Shown here one piece after another: positions 1 through 13,000 of a DNA stretch of 64,000 bases. Origin of the DNA: Euptelea pleiosperma (lineage: Eukaryota; Streptophyta; Magnoliopsida; Ranunculales; Eupteleaceae). A program made the translations under genes and the position numbers. The stretch covers positions 1 to 64,000 of the forward strand of contig JASUTR010000137.1 of the NCBI GenBank assembly GCA_035048495.1, in the 5' to 3' direction. The notes under the pieces are model-generated. The model ran no database searches. It saw nothing but the letters and a program-made list of their open reading frames with translations, and had not been told where the DNA came from. The stretch's first letter is position 1. The number at the start of each line of letters is the position of its first letter.

Positions 1-364
1 ACACAAAATGAGTCCAATTTGAGACGTTGACGCACATATGGAGCTAACTTGTTTTGACTGTCCCGAATCTTGTTCCAACACTTCAAATGTGTTTGAAACA
101 ATAGTAATGGAAGAATTCGAGTCTAATTACGAGGTTCCGGTTGCGAAAAATCACAAGTTATAGGCTTCGGAATGTAAAACATACAAACTGAGTCCAATTT
201 GAGACGTTGACGCACGGATGGAGCTAACTTGTTTCGACTGGTCCGAATCTTGCTCCAACACTTCAAATGTGTTGAAACAAAAGTAATGGAAGAGTTTGAG
301 TCCAATTACGAGCACTGGTTGCGAAAAAGTACAAGTTATAGCTTCGGAATGTAACACACAAACT
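1..364. repeat. Degraded left-edge monomers (9-base remnant plus two copies)
   Basis: Bases 1-9 are the tail of a monomer. Copies at 10-189 (180 bp) and 190-364 (175 bp) carry far more private changes than any others in the window. The first has CACATATGG for CACGGATGG, GTTTTGACTG for GTTTCGACTG, TGTTTGAAAC, GAATTC (an EcoRI site at 113-118), GAGGTTCCGG, AAAAATCAC and GTAAAACATACAAAC. The second has GGTCCGAATCTTGCTCC, CAAAAG, GAGCACTGG, GTACAAG and TATAGCTTCGG with one G lost. Two changes in the first copy are CpG transitions (C46 to T, G27 to A), which favours real decay. Several one-base homopolymer-like indels would also fit poor consensus quality at a contig end. The following monomer, from 365, is normal. 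Confidence 0.85.
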
Positions 365-3300
365 GAGTCCAATTTGAGACGTTGACGCACGGATGGAGCT
401 AACTTGTTTCGACTGTCCCGAATCTTGCTCCAACACTTCAAATGTGTTGAAACAATAGTAATGGAAGAGTTTGAGTCTAATTACGAGGTCTGGTTGCGAA
501 AAAGTCACAAGTTATAGGCTTCGGAATGTAACACACAAAATGAGTCCAATTTGAGACGTTGACGCACGGATGGAGCTAACTTGTTTCGACTGTCCCGAAT
601 CTTGTTCCAACACTTCAAATGTGTTGAAACAATAGTGATGGAAGAGTTTGAGTCCAATTACGAGGTCTGGTTGCGAAAAAGTCACAAGTTATAGGCTTCG
701 GAATGTAACACACAAACTGAGTCCAATTTGAGACGTTGACGCACGGATGGAGCTAACTTGTTTCGACTGTCCCGAATCTTGTTCCAACACTTCAAATGTG
801 TTGAAACAATAGTAATGGAAGAGTTTGAGTCCAATTACGAGGTCTGGTTGCGAAAAAGTCACAAGTTATAGGCTTCGGAATGTAACACACAAAATGAGTC
901 CAATTTGAGACGTTGACGCACGGATGGAGCTAACTTGTTTCGACTGTCCCGAATCTTGTTCCAACACTTCAAATGTGTTGAAACAATAGTGATGGAAGAG
1001 TTTGAGTCCAATTACGAGGTCTGGTTGCGAAAAAGTCACAAGTTATAGGCTTCGGAATGTAACACACAAACTGAGTCCAATTTGAGACGTTGACGCACGG
1101 ATGGAGCTAACTTGTTTCGACTGTCCGAATCTTGCTCCAACACTTCAAATGTGTTGAAACAATAGTAATGGAAGAGTTTGAGTCTAATTACGAGGTCTGG
1201 TTGCGAAAAAGTCACAAGTTATAGGCTTCGGAATGTAACACACAAAATGAGTCCAATTTGAGACGTTGACGCACGGATGGAGCTAACTTGTTTCGACTGT
1301 CCCGAATCTTGTTCCAACACTTCAAATGTGTTGAAACAATAGTGATGGAAGAGTTTGAGTCCAATTACGAGGTCTGGTTGCGAAAAAGTCACAAGTTATA
1401 GGCTTCGGAATGTAACACACAAACTGAGTCCAATTTGAGACGTTGACGCACGGATGGAGCTAACTTGTTTCGACTGTCCCGAATCTTGTTCCAACACTTC
1501 AAATGTGTTGAAACAATAGTAATGGAAGAGTTGAGTCTAATTACGAGGTCCTGGTTGCGAAAAAGTCACAAGTTATAGGCTTCGGAATGTAACACACAAA
1601 CTGAGTCCAATTTGAGACGTTGACGCACGGATGGAGCTAACTTGTTTCGACTGTCCGAATCTTGTTCCAACACTTCAAATGTGTTGAAACAATAGTAATG
1701 GAAGAGTTTGAGTCCAATTACGAGGTCTGGTTGCGAAAAAGTCACAAGTTATAGGCTTCGGAATGTAACACACAAACTGAGTCCAATTTGAGACGTTGAC
1801 GCACGGATGGAGCTAACTTGTTTCGACTGTCCCGAATCTTGTTCCAACACTTCAAATGTGTTGAAACAATAGTGATGGAAGAGTTTGAGTCCAATTACGA
1901 GGTCTGGTTGCGAAAAAGTCACAAGTTATAGGCTTCGGAATGTAACACACAAAATGAGTCCAATTTGAGACGTTGACGCACGGATGGAGCTAACTTGTTT
2001 CGACTGTCCCGAATCTTGTTCCAACACTTCAAATGTGTTGAAACAATAGTGATGGAAGAGTTTGAGTCCAATTACGAGGTCTGGTTGCGAAAAAGTCACA
2101 AGTTATAGGCTTCGGAATGTAACACACAAACTGAGTCCAATTTGAGACGTTGACGCACGGATGGAGCTAACTTGTTTCGACTGTTCCGAATCTTGCTCCA
2201 ACACTTCAAATGTGTTGAAACAATAGTAATGGAAGAGTTTGAGTCCAATTACGAGGTCTGGTTGCGAAAAAGTCACAAGTTATAGGCTTCGGAATGTAAC
2301 ACACAAACTGAGTCCAATTTGAGACGTTGACGCACGGATGGAGCTAACTTGTTTCGACTGTCCCAAATCTTGTTCCAACACTTCAAATGTGTTGAAACAA
2401 TAGTAATGGAAGAGTTTGAGTCCAATTACGAGGTCTGGTTGCGAAAAAGTCACAAGTTATAGGCTTCGGAATGTAACACACAAACTGAGTCCAATTTGAG
2501 ACGTTGACGCACGGATGGAGCTAACTTGTTTCGACTGTCCCGAATCTTGTTCCAACACTTCAAATGTGTTGAAACAATAGTAATGGAAGAGTTTGAGTCC
2601 AATTACGAGGTCTGGTTGCGAAAAAGTCACAAGTTATAGGCTTCGGAATGTAACACACAAACTGAGTCCAATTTGAGACGTTGACGCACGGATGGAGCTA
2701 ACTTGTTTCGACTGTCCCGAATCTTGTTCCAACACTTCAAATGTGTTGAAACAATAGTAATGGAAGAGTTTGAGTCCAATTACGAGGTCTGGTTGCGAAA
2801 AAGTCACAAGTTATAGGCTTCGGAATGTAACACACAAACTGAGTCCAATTTGAGACGTTGACGCACGGATGGAGCTAACTTGTTTCGACTGTCCCAAATC
2901 TTATTCCAACACTTCAAATGTGTTGAAACAAAAGTAATGGAAGAGTTTGAGTCCAATTACGAGGTCTGGTTGCGAAAAAGTCACAAGTTATAGGCTTCGG
3001 AATGTAACACACAAACTGAGTCCAATTTGAGACGTTGACGCACGGATGGAGCTAACTTGTTTCGACTGTCCTAATCTTGTTCCAACACTTCAAATGTGTT
3101 GAAACAATAGTAATGGAAGAGTTTGAGTCTAATTACGAGGTCTGGTTGCGAAAAAGTCACAAGTTATAGGCTTCGGAATGTAACACACAAAATGAGTCCA
3201 ATTTGAGACGTTGACGCACGGATGGAGCTAACTTGTTTCGACTGTCCCGAATCTTGTTCCAACACTTCAAATGTGTTGAAACAATAGTGATTGAAGAGTT

Positions 3301-4253
3301 TGAGTCCAATTACGAGGTCTGGTTGCGAAAAAGTCACAAGTTATAGGCTTCGGAATGTAACACACAAAATGAGTCCAATTTGAGACGTTGACGCACGGAT
3401 GGAGCTAACTTGTTTCGACTGTCCCGAATCTTGTTCCAACACTTCAAATGTGTTGAAACAATAGTGATGGAAGAGTTTGAGTCCAATTACGAGGTCTGGT
3501 TGCGAAAAAGTCACAAGTTATAGGCTTCGGAATGTAACACACAAACTGAGTCCAATTTGAGACGTTGACGCACGGATGGAGCTAACTTGTTTCGACTGTC
3601 CGAATCTTGTTCCAACACTTCAAATGTGTTGAAACAATAGTAATGGAAGAGTTTGAGTCCAATTACGAGGTCTGGTTGCGAAAAAGTCACAAGTTATAGG
3701 CTTCGGAATGTAACACACAAACTGAGTCCAATTTGAGACGTTGACGCACGGATGGAGCTAACTTGTTTCGACTGTCCGAATCTTGTTCCAACACTTCAAA
3801 TGTGTTGAAACAATAGTAATGGAAGAGTTTGAGTCCAATTACGAGGTCTGGTTGCGAAAAAGTCACAAGTTATAGGCTTCGGAATGTAACACACAAAATG
3901 AGTCCAATTTGAGACGTTGACGCACGGATGGAGCTAACTTGTTTCGACTGTCCCGAATCTTGTTCCAACACTTCAAATGTGTTGAAACAATAGTGATGGA
4001 AGAGTTTGAGTCCAATTACGAGGTCTGGTTGCGAAAAAGTCACAAGTTATAGGCTTCGGAATGTAACACACAAACTGAGTCCAATTTGAGACGTTGACGC
4101 ACGGATGGAGCTAACTTGTTTCGACTGTCCCGAATCTTGTTCCAACACTTCAAATGTGTTGAAACAATAGTGATGGAAGAGTTTGAGTCCAATTACGAGG
4201 TCTGGTTGCGAAAAAGTCACAAGTTATAGGCTTCGGAATGTAACACACAAAAT

Positions 4254-5138
4254 GAGTCCAATTTGAGACGTTGACGCACGGATGGAGCTAACTTGTTTCG
4301 ACTGTCCCAAATCTTATTCCAACACTTCAAATCTGTTGAAACAATAGTAATGGAAGAGTTTGAGTCCAATTACGAGCACTGGTTGCGAAAAAGTCACAAG
4401 TTATAGGCTTCGGAATGTAACACACAAACTGAGTCCAATTTGAGACGTTGACGCACGGATGGAGCTAACTTGTTTCGACTGATCCCAATCTTATTCCAAC
4501 ACTTCAAATCTGTTGAAACAAAAGTAATGGAAGAGTTTGAGTCCAATTACGAGCACTGGTTGCGAAAAAGTAACAAGTTATAGGCTTCGGAATGTAACAC
4601 ACAAACTGAGTCCAATTTGAGACGTTGACGCACGGATGGAGCTAACTTGTTTCGACTGTCCCAAATCTTATTCCAACACTTCAAATCTGTTGAAACAATA
4701 GTAATGGAAGAGTTTGAGTCCAATTACGAGCTCTGGTTGCGAAAAAGTAACAAGTTATAGGCTTCGGAATGTAACACACAAACTGAGTCCAATTTGAGAC
4801 GTTGACGCACGGATGGAGCTAACTTGTTTCGACTGGTCCGAATCTTGCTCCAACACTTCAAATGTGTTGAAACAATAGTAATGGAAGAGTTTGAGTCCAA
4901 TTACGAGCTCTGGTTGCGAAAAAGTCACAAGTTATAGGCTTCGGAATGTAACACACAAACTGAGTCCAATTTGAGACGTTGACGCACGGATGGAGCTAAC
5001 TTGTTTCGACTGTCCCAAATCTTATTCCAACACTTCAAATCTGTTGAAACAATAGTAATGGAAGAGTTTGAGTCCAATTACGAGCTCTGGTTGCGAAAAA
5101 GTAACAAGTTATAGGCTTCGGAATGTAACACACAAACT
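4254..5138. repeat. Type D monomer cluster 1 (five units)
   Basis: Five monomers start at 4254, 4431, 4608, 4785 and 4962. Four have CTTATTCC with AAATCTG. The fourth instead has GGTCCGAATCTTGCTCC with GAGCTCTGG and so looks like a C/D recombinant. GAGCACTGG or GAGCTCTGG replaces GAGGTCTGG in all five, and GTAACAAG replaces GTCACAAG in three. The unit at 4431 reads GATCCCAATC, a private change. The clustering of linked differences marks an older or separately amplified lineage embedded in the array. Confidence 0.8.
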
Positions 5139-6553
5139 GAGTCCAATTTGAGACGTTGACGCACGGATGGAGCTAACTTGTTTCGACTGGTCCGAATCTT
5201 GCTCCAACACTTCAAATGTGTTGAAACAATAGTAATGGAAGAGTTTGAGTCTAATTACGAGGTCTGGTTGCGAAAAAGTCACAAGTTATAGGCTTCGGAA
5301 TGTAACACACAAAATGAGTCCAATTTGAGACGTTGACGCACGGATGGAGCTAACTTGTTTCGACTGTCCCGAATCTTGTTCCAACACTTCAAATGTGTTG
5401 AAACAATAGTGATGGAAGAGTTTGAGTCCAATTACGAGGTCTGGTTGCGAAAAAGTCACAAGTTATAGGCTTCGGAATGTAACACACAAAATGAGTCCAA
5501 TTTGAGACGTTGACGCACGGATGGAGCTAACTTGTTTCGACTGTCCCGAATCTTGTTCCAACACTTCAAATGTGTTGAAACAATAGTAATGGAAGAGTTT
5601 GAGTCCAATTACGAGGTCTGGTTGCGAAAAAGTCACAAGTTATAGGCTTCGGAATGTAACACACAAAATGAGTCCAATTTGAGACGTTGACGCACGGATG
5701 GAGCTAACTTGTTTCGACTGTCCCGAATCTTGTTCCAACACTTCAAATGTGTTGAAACAATAGTGATGGAAGAGTTTGAGTCCAATTACGAGGTCTGGTT
5801 GCGAAAAAGTCACAAGTTATAGGCTTCGGAATGTAACACACAAAATGAGTCCAATTTGAGACGTTGACGCACGGATGGAGCTAACTTGTTTCGACTGTCC
5901 CGAATCTTGTTCCAACACTTCAAATGTGTTGAAACAATAGTAATGGAAGAGTTTGAGTCCAATTACGAGGTCTGGTTGCGAAAAAGTCACAAGTTATAGG
6001 CTTCGGAATGTAACACACAAACTGAGTCCAATTTGAGACGTTGACGCACGGATGGAGCTAACTTGTTTCGACTGGTCCGAATCTTGCTCCAACACTTCAA
6101 ATGTGTTGAAACAAAAGTAATGGAAGAGTTTGAGTCCAATTACGAGCACTGGTTGCGAAAAAGTAACAAGTTATAGGCTTCGGAATGTAACACACAAACT
6201 GAGTCCAATTTGAGACGTTGACGCACGGATGGAGCTAACTTGTTTCGACTGTCCCAATCTTATTCCAACACTTCAAATGTGTTGAAACAATAGTGATGGA
6301 AGAGTTTGAGTCCAATTACGAGGTCTGGTTGCGAAAAAGTCACAAGTTATAGGCTTCGGAATGTAACACACAAAATGAGTCCAATTTGAGACGTTGACGC
6401 ACGGATGGAGCTAACTTGTTTCGACTGTCCCGAATCTTGTTCCAACACTTCAAATGTGTTGAAACAATAGTAATGGAAGAGTTTGAGTCCAATTACGAGG
6501 TCTGGTTGCGAAAAAGTCACAAGTTATAGGCTTCGGAATGTAACACACAAACT

Positions 6554-7438
6554 GAGTCCAATTTGAGACGTTGACGCACGGATGGAGCTAACTTGTTTCG
6601 ACTGGTCCGAATCTTGCTCCAACACTTCAAATGTGTTGAAACAATAGTAATGGAAGAGTTTGAGTCTAATTACGAGGTCTGGTTGCGAAAAAGTCACAAG
6701 TTATAGGCTTCGGAATGTAACACACAAAATGAGTCCAATTTGAGACGTTGACGCACGGATGGAGCTAACTTGTTTCGACTGTCCCGAATCTTGTTCCAAC
6801 ACTTCAAATGTGTTGAAACAATAGTGATGGAAGAGTTTGAGTCCAATTACGAGGTCTGGTTGCGAAAAAGTCACAAGTTATAGGCTTCGGAATGTAACAC
6901 ACAAAATGAGTCCAATTTGAGACGTTGACGCACGGATGGAGCTAACTTGTTTCGACTGTCCCGAATCTTGTTCCAACACTTCAAATGTGTTGAAACAATA
7001 GGGATGGAAGAGTTTGAGTCCAATTACGAGGTCTGGTTGCGAAAAAGTCACAAGTTATAGGCTTCGGAATGTAACACACAAAATGAGTCCAATTTGAGAC
7101 GTTGACGCACGGATGGAGCTAACTTGTTTCGACTGTCCCGAATCTTGTTCCAACACTTCAAATGTGTTGAAACAATAGTAATGGAAGAATTCGAGTCTAA
7201 TTACGAGGTCCGGTTGCGAAAAAGTCACAAGTTATAGGCTTCGGAATGTAACACACAAACTGAGTCCAATTTGAGACGTTGACGCACGGATGGAGCTAAC
7301 TTGTTTCGACTGGTCCGAATCTTGCTCCAACACTTCAAATGTGTTGAAACAATAGTAATGGAAGAGTTTGAGTCCAATTACGAGCACTGGTTGCGAAAAA
7401 GTAACAAGTTATAGGCTTCGGAATGTAACACACAAACT
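6554..7438. repeat. Five-monomer block X, first copy
   Basis: Order of units: C (GGTCCGAATCTTGCTCC, GAGTCTAATT), B, B with GGGATGG at 7001, a unit with EcoRI GAATTC at 7187-7192 and GAGGTCCGG, then GGTCC with GAGCACTGG and GTAACAAG. The same order and rare markers occur at 7968-8852, and both copies are 885 bp long. The rare GGGATGG and GAATTC markers are each exactly 1414 bp apart between copies, that is eight monomers. Confidence 0.85.
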
Positions 7439-9383
7439 GAGTCCAATTTGAGACGTTGACGCACGGATGGAGCTAACTTGTTTCGACTGTCCGAATCTTG
7501 CTCCAACACTTCAAATGTGTTGAAACAATAGTAATGGAAGAGTTTGAGTCTAATTACGAGGTCTGGTTGCGAAAAAGTCACAAGTTATAGGCTTCGGAAT
7601 GTAACACACAAAATGAGTCCAATTTGAGACGTTGACGCACGGATGGAGCTAACTTGTTTCGACTGTCCCGAATCTTGTTCCAACACTTCAAATGTGTTGA
7701 AACAATAGTGATGGAAGAGTTTGAGTCCAATTACGAGGTCTGGTTGCGAAAAAGTCACAAGTTATAGGCTTCGGAATGTAACACACAAAATGAGTCCAAT
7801 TTGAGACGTTGACGCACGGATGGAGCTAACTTGTTTCGACTGTCCGAATCTTGTTCCAACACTTCAAATGTGTTGAAACAATAGTAATGGAAGAGTTTGA
7901 GTCCAATTACGAGCTCTGGTTGCGAAAAAGTAACAAGTTATAGGCTTCGGAATGTAACACACAAACTGAGTCCAATTTGAGACGTTGACGCACGGATGGA
8001 GCTAACTTGTTTCGACTGGTCCGAATCTTGCTCCAACACTTCAAATGTGTTGAAACAATAGTAATGGAAGAGTTTGAGTCTAATTACGAGGTCTGGTTGC
8101 GAAAAAGTCACAAGTTATAGGCTTCGGAATGTAACACACAAAATGAGTCCAATTTGAGACGTTGACGCACGGATGGAGCTAACTTGTTTCGACTGTCCCG
8201 AATCTTGTTCCAACACTTCAAATGTGTTGAAACAATAGTGATGGAAGAGTTTGAGTCCAATTACGAGGTCTGGTTGCGAAAAAGTCACAAGTTATAGGCT
8301 TCGGAATGTAACACACAAAATGAGTCCAATTTGAGACGTTGACGCACGGATGGAGCTAACTTGTTTCGACTGTCCCGAATGTTGTTCCAACACTTCAAAT
8401 GTGTTGAAACAATAGGGATGGAAGAGTTTGAGTCCAATTACGAGGTCTGGTTGCGAAAAAGTCACAAGTTATAGGCTTCGGAATGTAACACACAAAATGA
8501 GTCCAATTTGAGACGTTGACGCACGGATGGAGCTAACTTGTTTCGACTGTCCCGAATCTTGTTCCAACACTTCAAATGTGTTGAAACAATAGTAATGGAA
8601 GAATTCGAGTCTAATTACGAGGTCCGGTTGCGAAAAAGTCACAAGTTATAGGCTTCGGAATGTAACACACAAACTGAGTCCAATTTGAGACGTTGACGCA
8701 CGGATGGAGCTAACTTGTTTCGACTGGTCCGAATCTTGCTCCAACACTTCAAATGTGTTGAAACAAAAGTAATGGAAGAGTTTGAGTCCAATTACGAGCA
8801 CTGGTTGCGAAAAAGTAACAAGTTATAGGCTTCGGAATGTAACACACAAACTGAGTCCAATTTGAGACGTTGACGCACGGATGGAGCTAACTTGTTTCGA
8901 CTGACCCAAATCTTATTCCAACACTTCAAATGTGTTGAAACAATAGTGATGGAAGAGTTTGAGTCCAATTACGAGGTCTGGTTGCGAAAAAGTCACAAGT
9001 TATAGGCTTCGGAATGTAACACACAAAATGAGTCCAATTTGAGACGTTGACGCACGGATGGAGCTAACTTGTTTCGACTGTCCCGAATCTTGTTCCAACA
9101 CTTCAAATGTGTTGAAACAATAGTGATGGAAGAGTTTGAGTCCAATTACGAGGTCTGGTTGCGAAAAAGTCACAAGTTATAGGCTTCGGAATGTAACACA
9201 CAAACTGAGTCCAATTTGAGACGTTGACGCACGGATGGAGCTAACTTGTTTCGACTGGTCCGAATCTTGCTCCAACACTTCAAATGTGTTGAAACAATAG
9301 TAATGGAAGAGTTTGAGTCTAATTACGAGGTCTGGTTGCGAAAAAGTCACAAGTTATAGGCTTCGGAATGTAACACACAAAAT
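7439..9383. repeat. Eleven-monomer block Y, first copy
   Basis: Eleven units, 1945 bp. Order: C; B; CTGTCCGAATCTTGTTCC with GAGCTCTGG; C; B; GGGATGG unit; GAATTC/GGTCCGG unit; GGTCC-CAAAAG-GAGCACTGG unit; CTTATTCC unit with GTGATGG; B; C. The same order recurs at 14868-16809. Block X copy 2 lies inside it. A type D cluster follows directly at 9384, and a shorter D-rich cluster also follows the second copy at 16810, so the duplicated segment may extend further. Confidence 0.8.
7968..8852. repeat. Five-monomer block X, second copy
   Basis: This repeats block 6554-7438 unit for unit, with GGGATGG at 8415 and GAATTC at 8601-8606. The differences seen are GAATGTTG for GAATCTTG near 8389 and CAAAAG for CAATAG in the last unit. 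A recent tandem duplication of an eight-monomer segment is the simplest explanation. Confidence 0.85.
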
Positions 9384-10091
9384 GAGTCCAATTTGAGACG
9401 TTGACGCACGGATGGAGCTAACTTGTTTCGACTGTCCCAAATCTTATTCCAACACTTCAAATCTGTTGAAACAATAGTAATGGAAGAGTTTGAGTCCAAT
9501 TACGAGCACTGGTTGCGAAAAAGTAACAAGTTATAGGCTTCGGAATGTAACACACAAACTGAGTCCAATTTGAGACGTTGACGCACGGATGGAGCTAACT
9601 TGTTTCGACTGTCCCAAATCTTATTCCAACACTTCAAATCTGTTGAAACAAAAGTAATGGAAGAGTTTGAGTCCAATTACGAGCACTGGTTGCGAAAAAG
9701 TAACAAGTTATAGGCTTCGGAATGTAACACACAAACTGAGTCCAATTTGAGACGTTGACGCACGGATGGAGCTAACTTGTTTCGACTGTCCCAAATCTTG
9801 TTCCAACACTTCAAATGTGTTGAAACAATAGTAATGGAAGAGTTTGAGTCCAATTACGAGCACTGGTTGCGAAAAAGTAACAAGTTATAGGCTTCGGAAT
9901 GTAACACACAAACTGAGTCCAATTTGAGACGTTGACGCACGGATGGAGCTAACTTGTTTCGACTGTCCCAAATCTTATTCCAACACTTCAAATCTGTTGA
10001 AACAATAGTAATGGAAGAGTTTGAGTCCAATTACGAGCACTGGTTGCGAAAAAGTAACAAGTTATAGGCTTCGGAATGTAACACACAAACT
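9384..10091. repeat. Type D monomer cluster 2 (four units)
   Basis: Four 177-bp monomers, all with GAGCACTGG and GTAACAAG. Three have CTTATTCC and AAATCTG; the third unit reads CCCAAATCTTGTTCC with AAATGTG. CAAAAG is present only in the second. The cluster follows block Y copy 1, and its first unit has the AAAATGAG junction, as expected after a type C copy. Confidence 0.8.
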
Positions 10092-13000
10092 GAGTCCAAT
10101 TTGAGACGTTGACGCACGGATGGAGCTAACTTGTTTCGACTGGTCCGAATCTTGCTCCAACACTTCAAATGTGTTGAAACAATAGTAATGGAAGAGTTTG
10201 AGTCTAATTACGAGGTCTGGTTGCGAAAAAGTCACAAGTTATAGGCTTCGGAATGTAACACACAAAATGAGTCCAATTTGAGACGTTGACGCACGGATGG
10301 AGCTAACTTGTTTCGACTGTCCCGAATCTTGTTCCAACACTTCAAATGTCTTGAAACAATAGTGATGAAGAGTTTGAGTCCAATTACGAGGTCTGGTTGC
10401 GAAAAAGTCACAAGTTATAGGCTTCGGAATGTAACACACAAAATGAGTCCAATTTGAGACGTTGACGCACGGATGGAGCTAACTTGTTTCGACTGTCCCG
10501 AATCTTGTTCCAACACTTCAAATGTGTTGAAACAATAGTGATGGAAGAGTTTGAGTCCAATTACGAGGTCTGGTTGCGAAAAAGTCACAAGTTATAGGCT
10601 TCGGAATGTAACACACAAAATGAGTCCAATTTGAGACGTTGACGCACGGATGGAGCTAACTTGTTTCGACTGTCCCGAATCTTGTTCCAACACTTCAAAT
10701 GTGTTGAAACAATAGTGATGGAAGAGTTTGAGTCCAATTACGAGGTCTGGTTGCGAAAAAGTCACAAGTTATAGGCTTCGGAATGTAACACACAAAATGA
10801 GTCCAATTTGAGACGTTGACGCACGGATGGAGCTAACTTGTTTCGACTGTCCCGAATCTTGTTCCAACACTTCAAATGTGTTGAAACAATAGTGATGGAA
10901 GAGTTTGAGTCCAATTACGAGGTCTGGTTGCGAAAAAGTCACAAGTTATAGGCTTCGGAATGTAACACACAAACTGAGTCCAATTTGAGACGTTGACGCA
11001 CGGATGGAGCTAACTTGTTTCGACTGTCCCGAATCTTGTTCCAACACTTCAAATGTGTTGAAACAATAGTAATGGAAGAGTTTGAGTCCAATTACGAGGT
11101 CTGGTTGCGAAAAAGTCACAAGTTATAGGCTTCGGAATGTAACACACAAACTGAGTCCAATTTGAGACGTTGACGCACGGATGGAGCTAACTTGTTTCGA
11201 CTGTCCCGAATCTTGTTCCAACACTTCAAATGTGTTGAAACAATAGTGATGGAAGAGTTTGAGTCCAATTACGAGGTCTGGTTGCGAAAAAGTCACAAGT
11301 TATAGGCTTCGGAATGTAACACACAAACTGAGTCCAATTTGAGACGTTGACGCACGGATGGAGCTAACTTGTTTCGACTGTCCCGAATCTTGTTCCAACA
11401 CTTCAAATGTGTTGAAACAATAGTAATGGAAGAGTTTGAGTCCAATTACGAGCTCTGGTTGCGAAAAAGTCACAAGTTATAGGCTTCGGAATGTAACACA
11501 CAAACTGAGTCCAATTTGAGACGTTGACGCACGGATGGAGCTAACTTGTTTCGACTGTCCCGAATCTTATTCCAACACTTCAAATGTGTTGAAACAATAG
11601 TAATGGAAGAGTTTGAGTCCAATTACGAGGTCTGGTTGCGAAAAAGTCACAAGTTATAGGCTTCGGAATGTAACACACAAACTGAGTCCAATTTGAGACG
11701 TTGACGCACGGATGGAGCTAACTTGTTTCGACTGTCCCGAATCTTATTCCAACACTTCAAATCTGTTGAAACAATAGTAATGGAAGAGTTTGAGTCCAAT
11801 TACGAGCTCTGGTTGCGAAAAAGTCACAAGTTATAGGCTTCGGAATGTAACACACAAACTGAGTCCAATTTGAGACGTTGACGCACGGATGGAGCTAACT
11901 TGTTTCGACTGTTCCGAATCTTGCTCCAACACTTCAAATGTGTTGAAACAATAGTAATGGAAGAGTTTGAGTCTAATTACGAGGTCTGGTTGCGAAAAAG
12001 TCACAAGTTATAGGCTTCGGAATGTAACACACAAAATGAGTCCAATTTGAGACGTTGACGCACGGATGGAGCTAACTTGTTTCGACTGTCCGAATCTTGT
12101 TCCAACACTTCAAATGTGTTGAAACAATAGTAATGGAAGAGTTTGAGTCCAATTACGAGGTCTGGTTGCGAAAAAGTCACAAGTTATAGGCTTCGGAATG
12201 TAACACACAAACTGAGTCCAATTTGAGACGTTGACGCACGGATGGAGCTAACTTGTTTCGACTGTCCCGAATCTTGTTCCAACACTTCAAATGTGTTGAA
12301 ACAATAGTATGGAAGAGTTTGAGTCCAATTACGAGGTCTGGTTGCGAAAAAGTCACAAGTTATAGGCTTCGGAATGTAACACACAAACTGAGTCCAATTT
12401 GAGACGTTGACGCACGGATGGAGCTAACTTGTTTCGACTGTCCGAATCTTGCTCCAACACTTCAAATGTGTTGAAACAATAGTAATGGAAGAGTTTGAGT
12501 CCAATTACGAGGTCTGGTTGCGAAAAAGTCACAAGTTATAGGCTTCGGAATGTAACACACAAAATGAGTCCAATTTGAGACGTTGACGCACGGATGGAGC
12601 TAACTTGTTTCGACTGTCCCGAATCTTGTTCCAACACTTCAAATGTGTTGAAACAATAGTGATGGAAGAGTTTGAGTCCAATTACGAGGTCTGGTTGCGA
12701 AAAAGTCACAAGTTATAGGCTTCGGAATGTAACACACAAAATGAGTCCAATTTGAGACGTTGACGCACGGATGGAGCTAACTTGTTTCGACTGTCCCGAA
12801 TCTTGTTCCAACACTTCAAATGTGTTGAAACAATAGTAATGGAAGAGTTTGAGTCCAATTACGAGGTCTGGTTGCGAAAAAGTCACAAGTTATAGGCTTC
12901 GGAATGTAACACACAAACTGAGTCCAATTTGAGACGTTGACGCACGGATGGAGCTAACTTGTTTCGACTGTCCCGAATCTTGTTCCAACACTTCAAATGT

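Noticed and set aside
123..508. Overlapping open frames of 60-96 codons at the left edge
   Set aside because: They read through satellite monomers on the reverse strand and exist only because the degraded copies contain frame-shifting indels. Nothing outside the repeat and no start context supports a gene.
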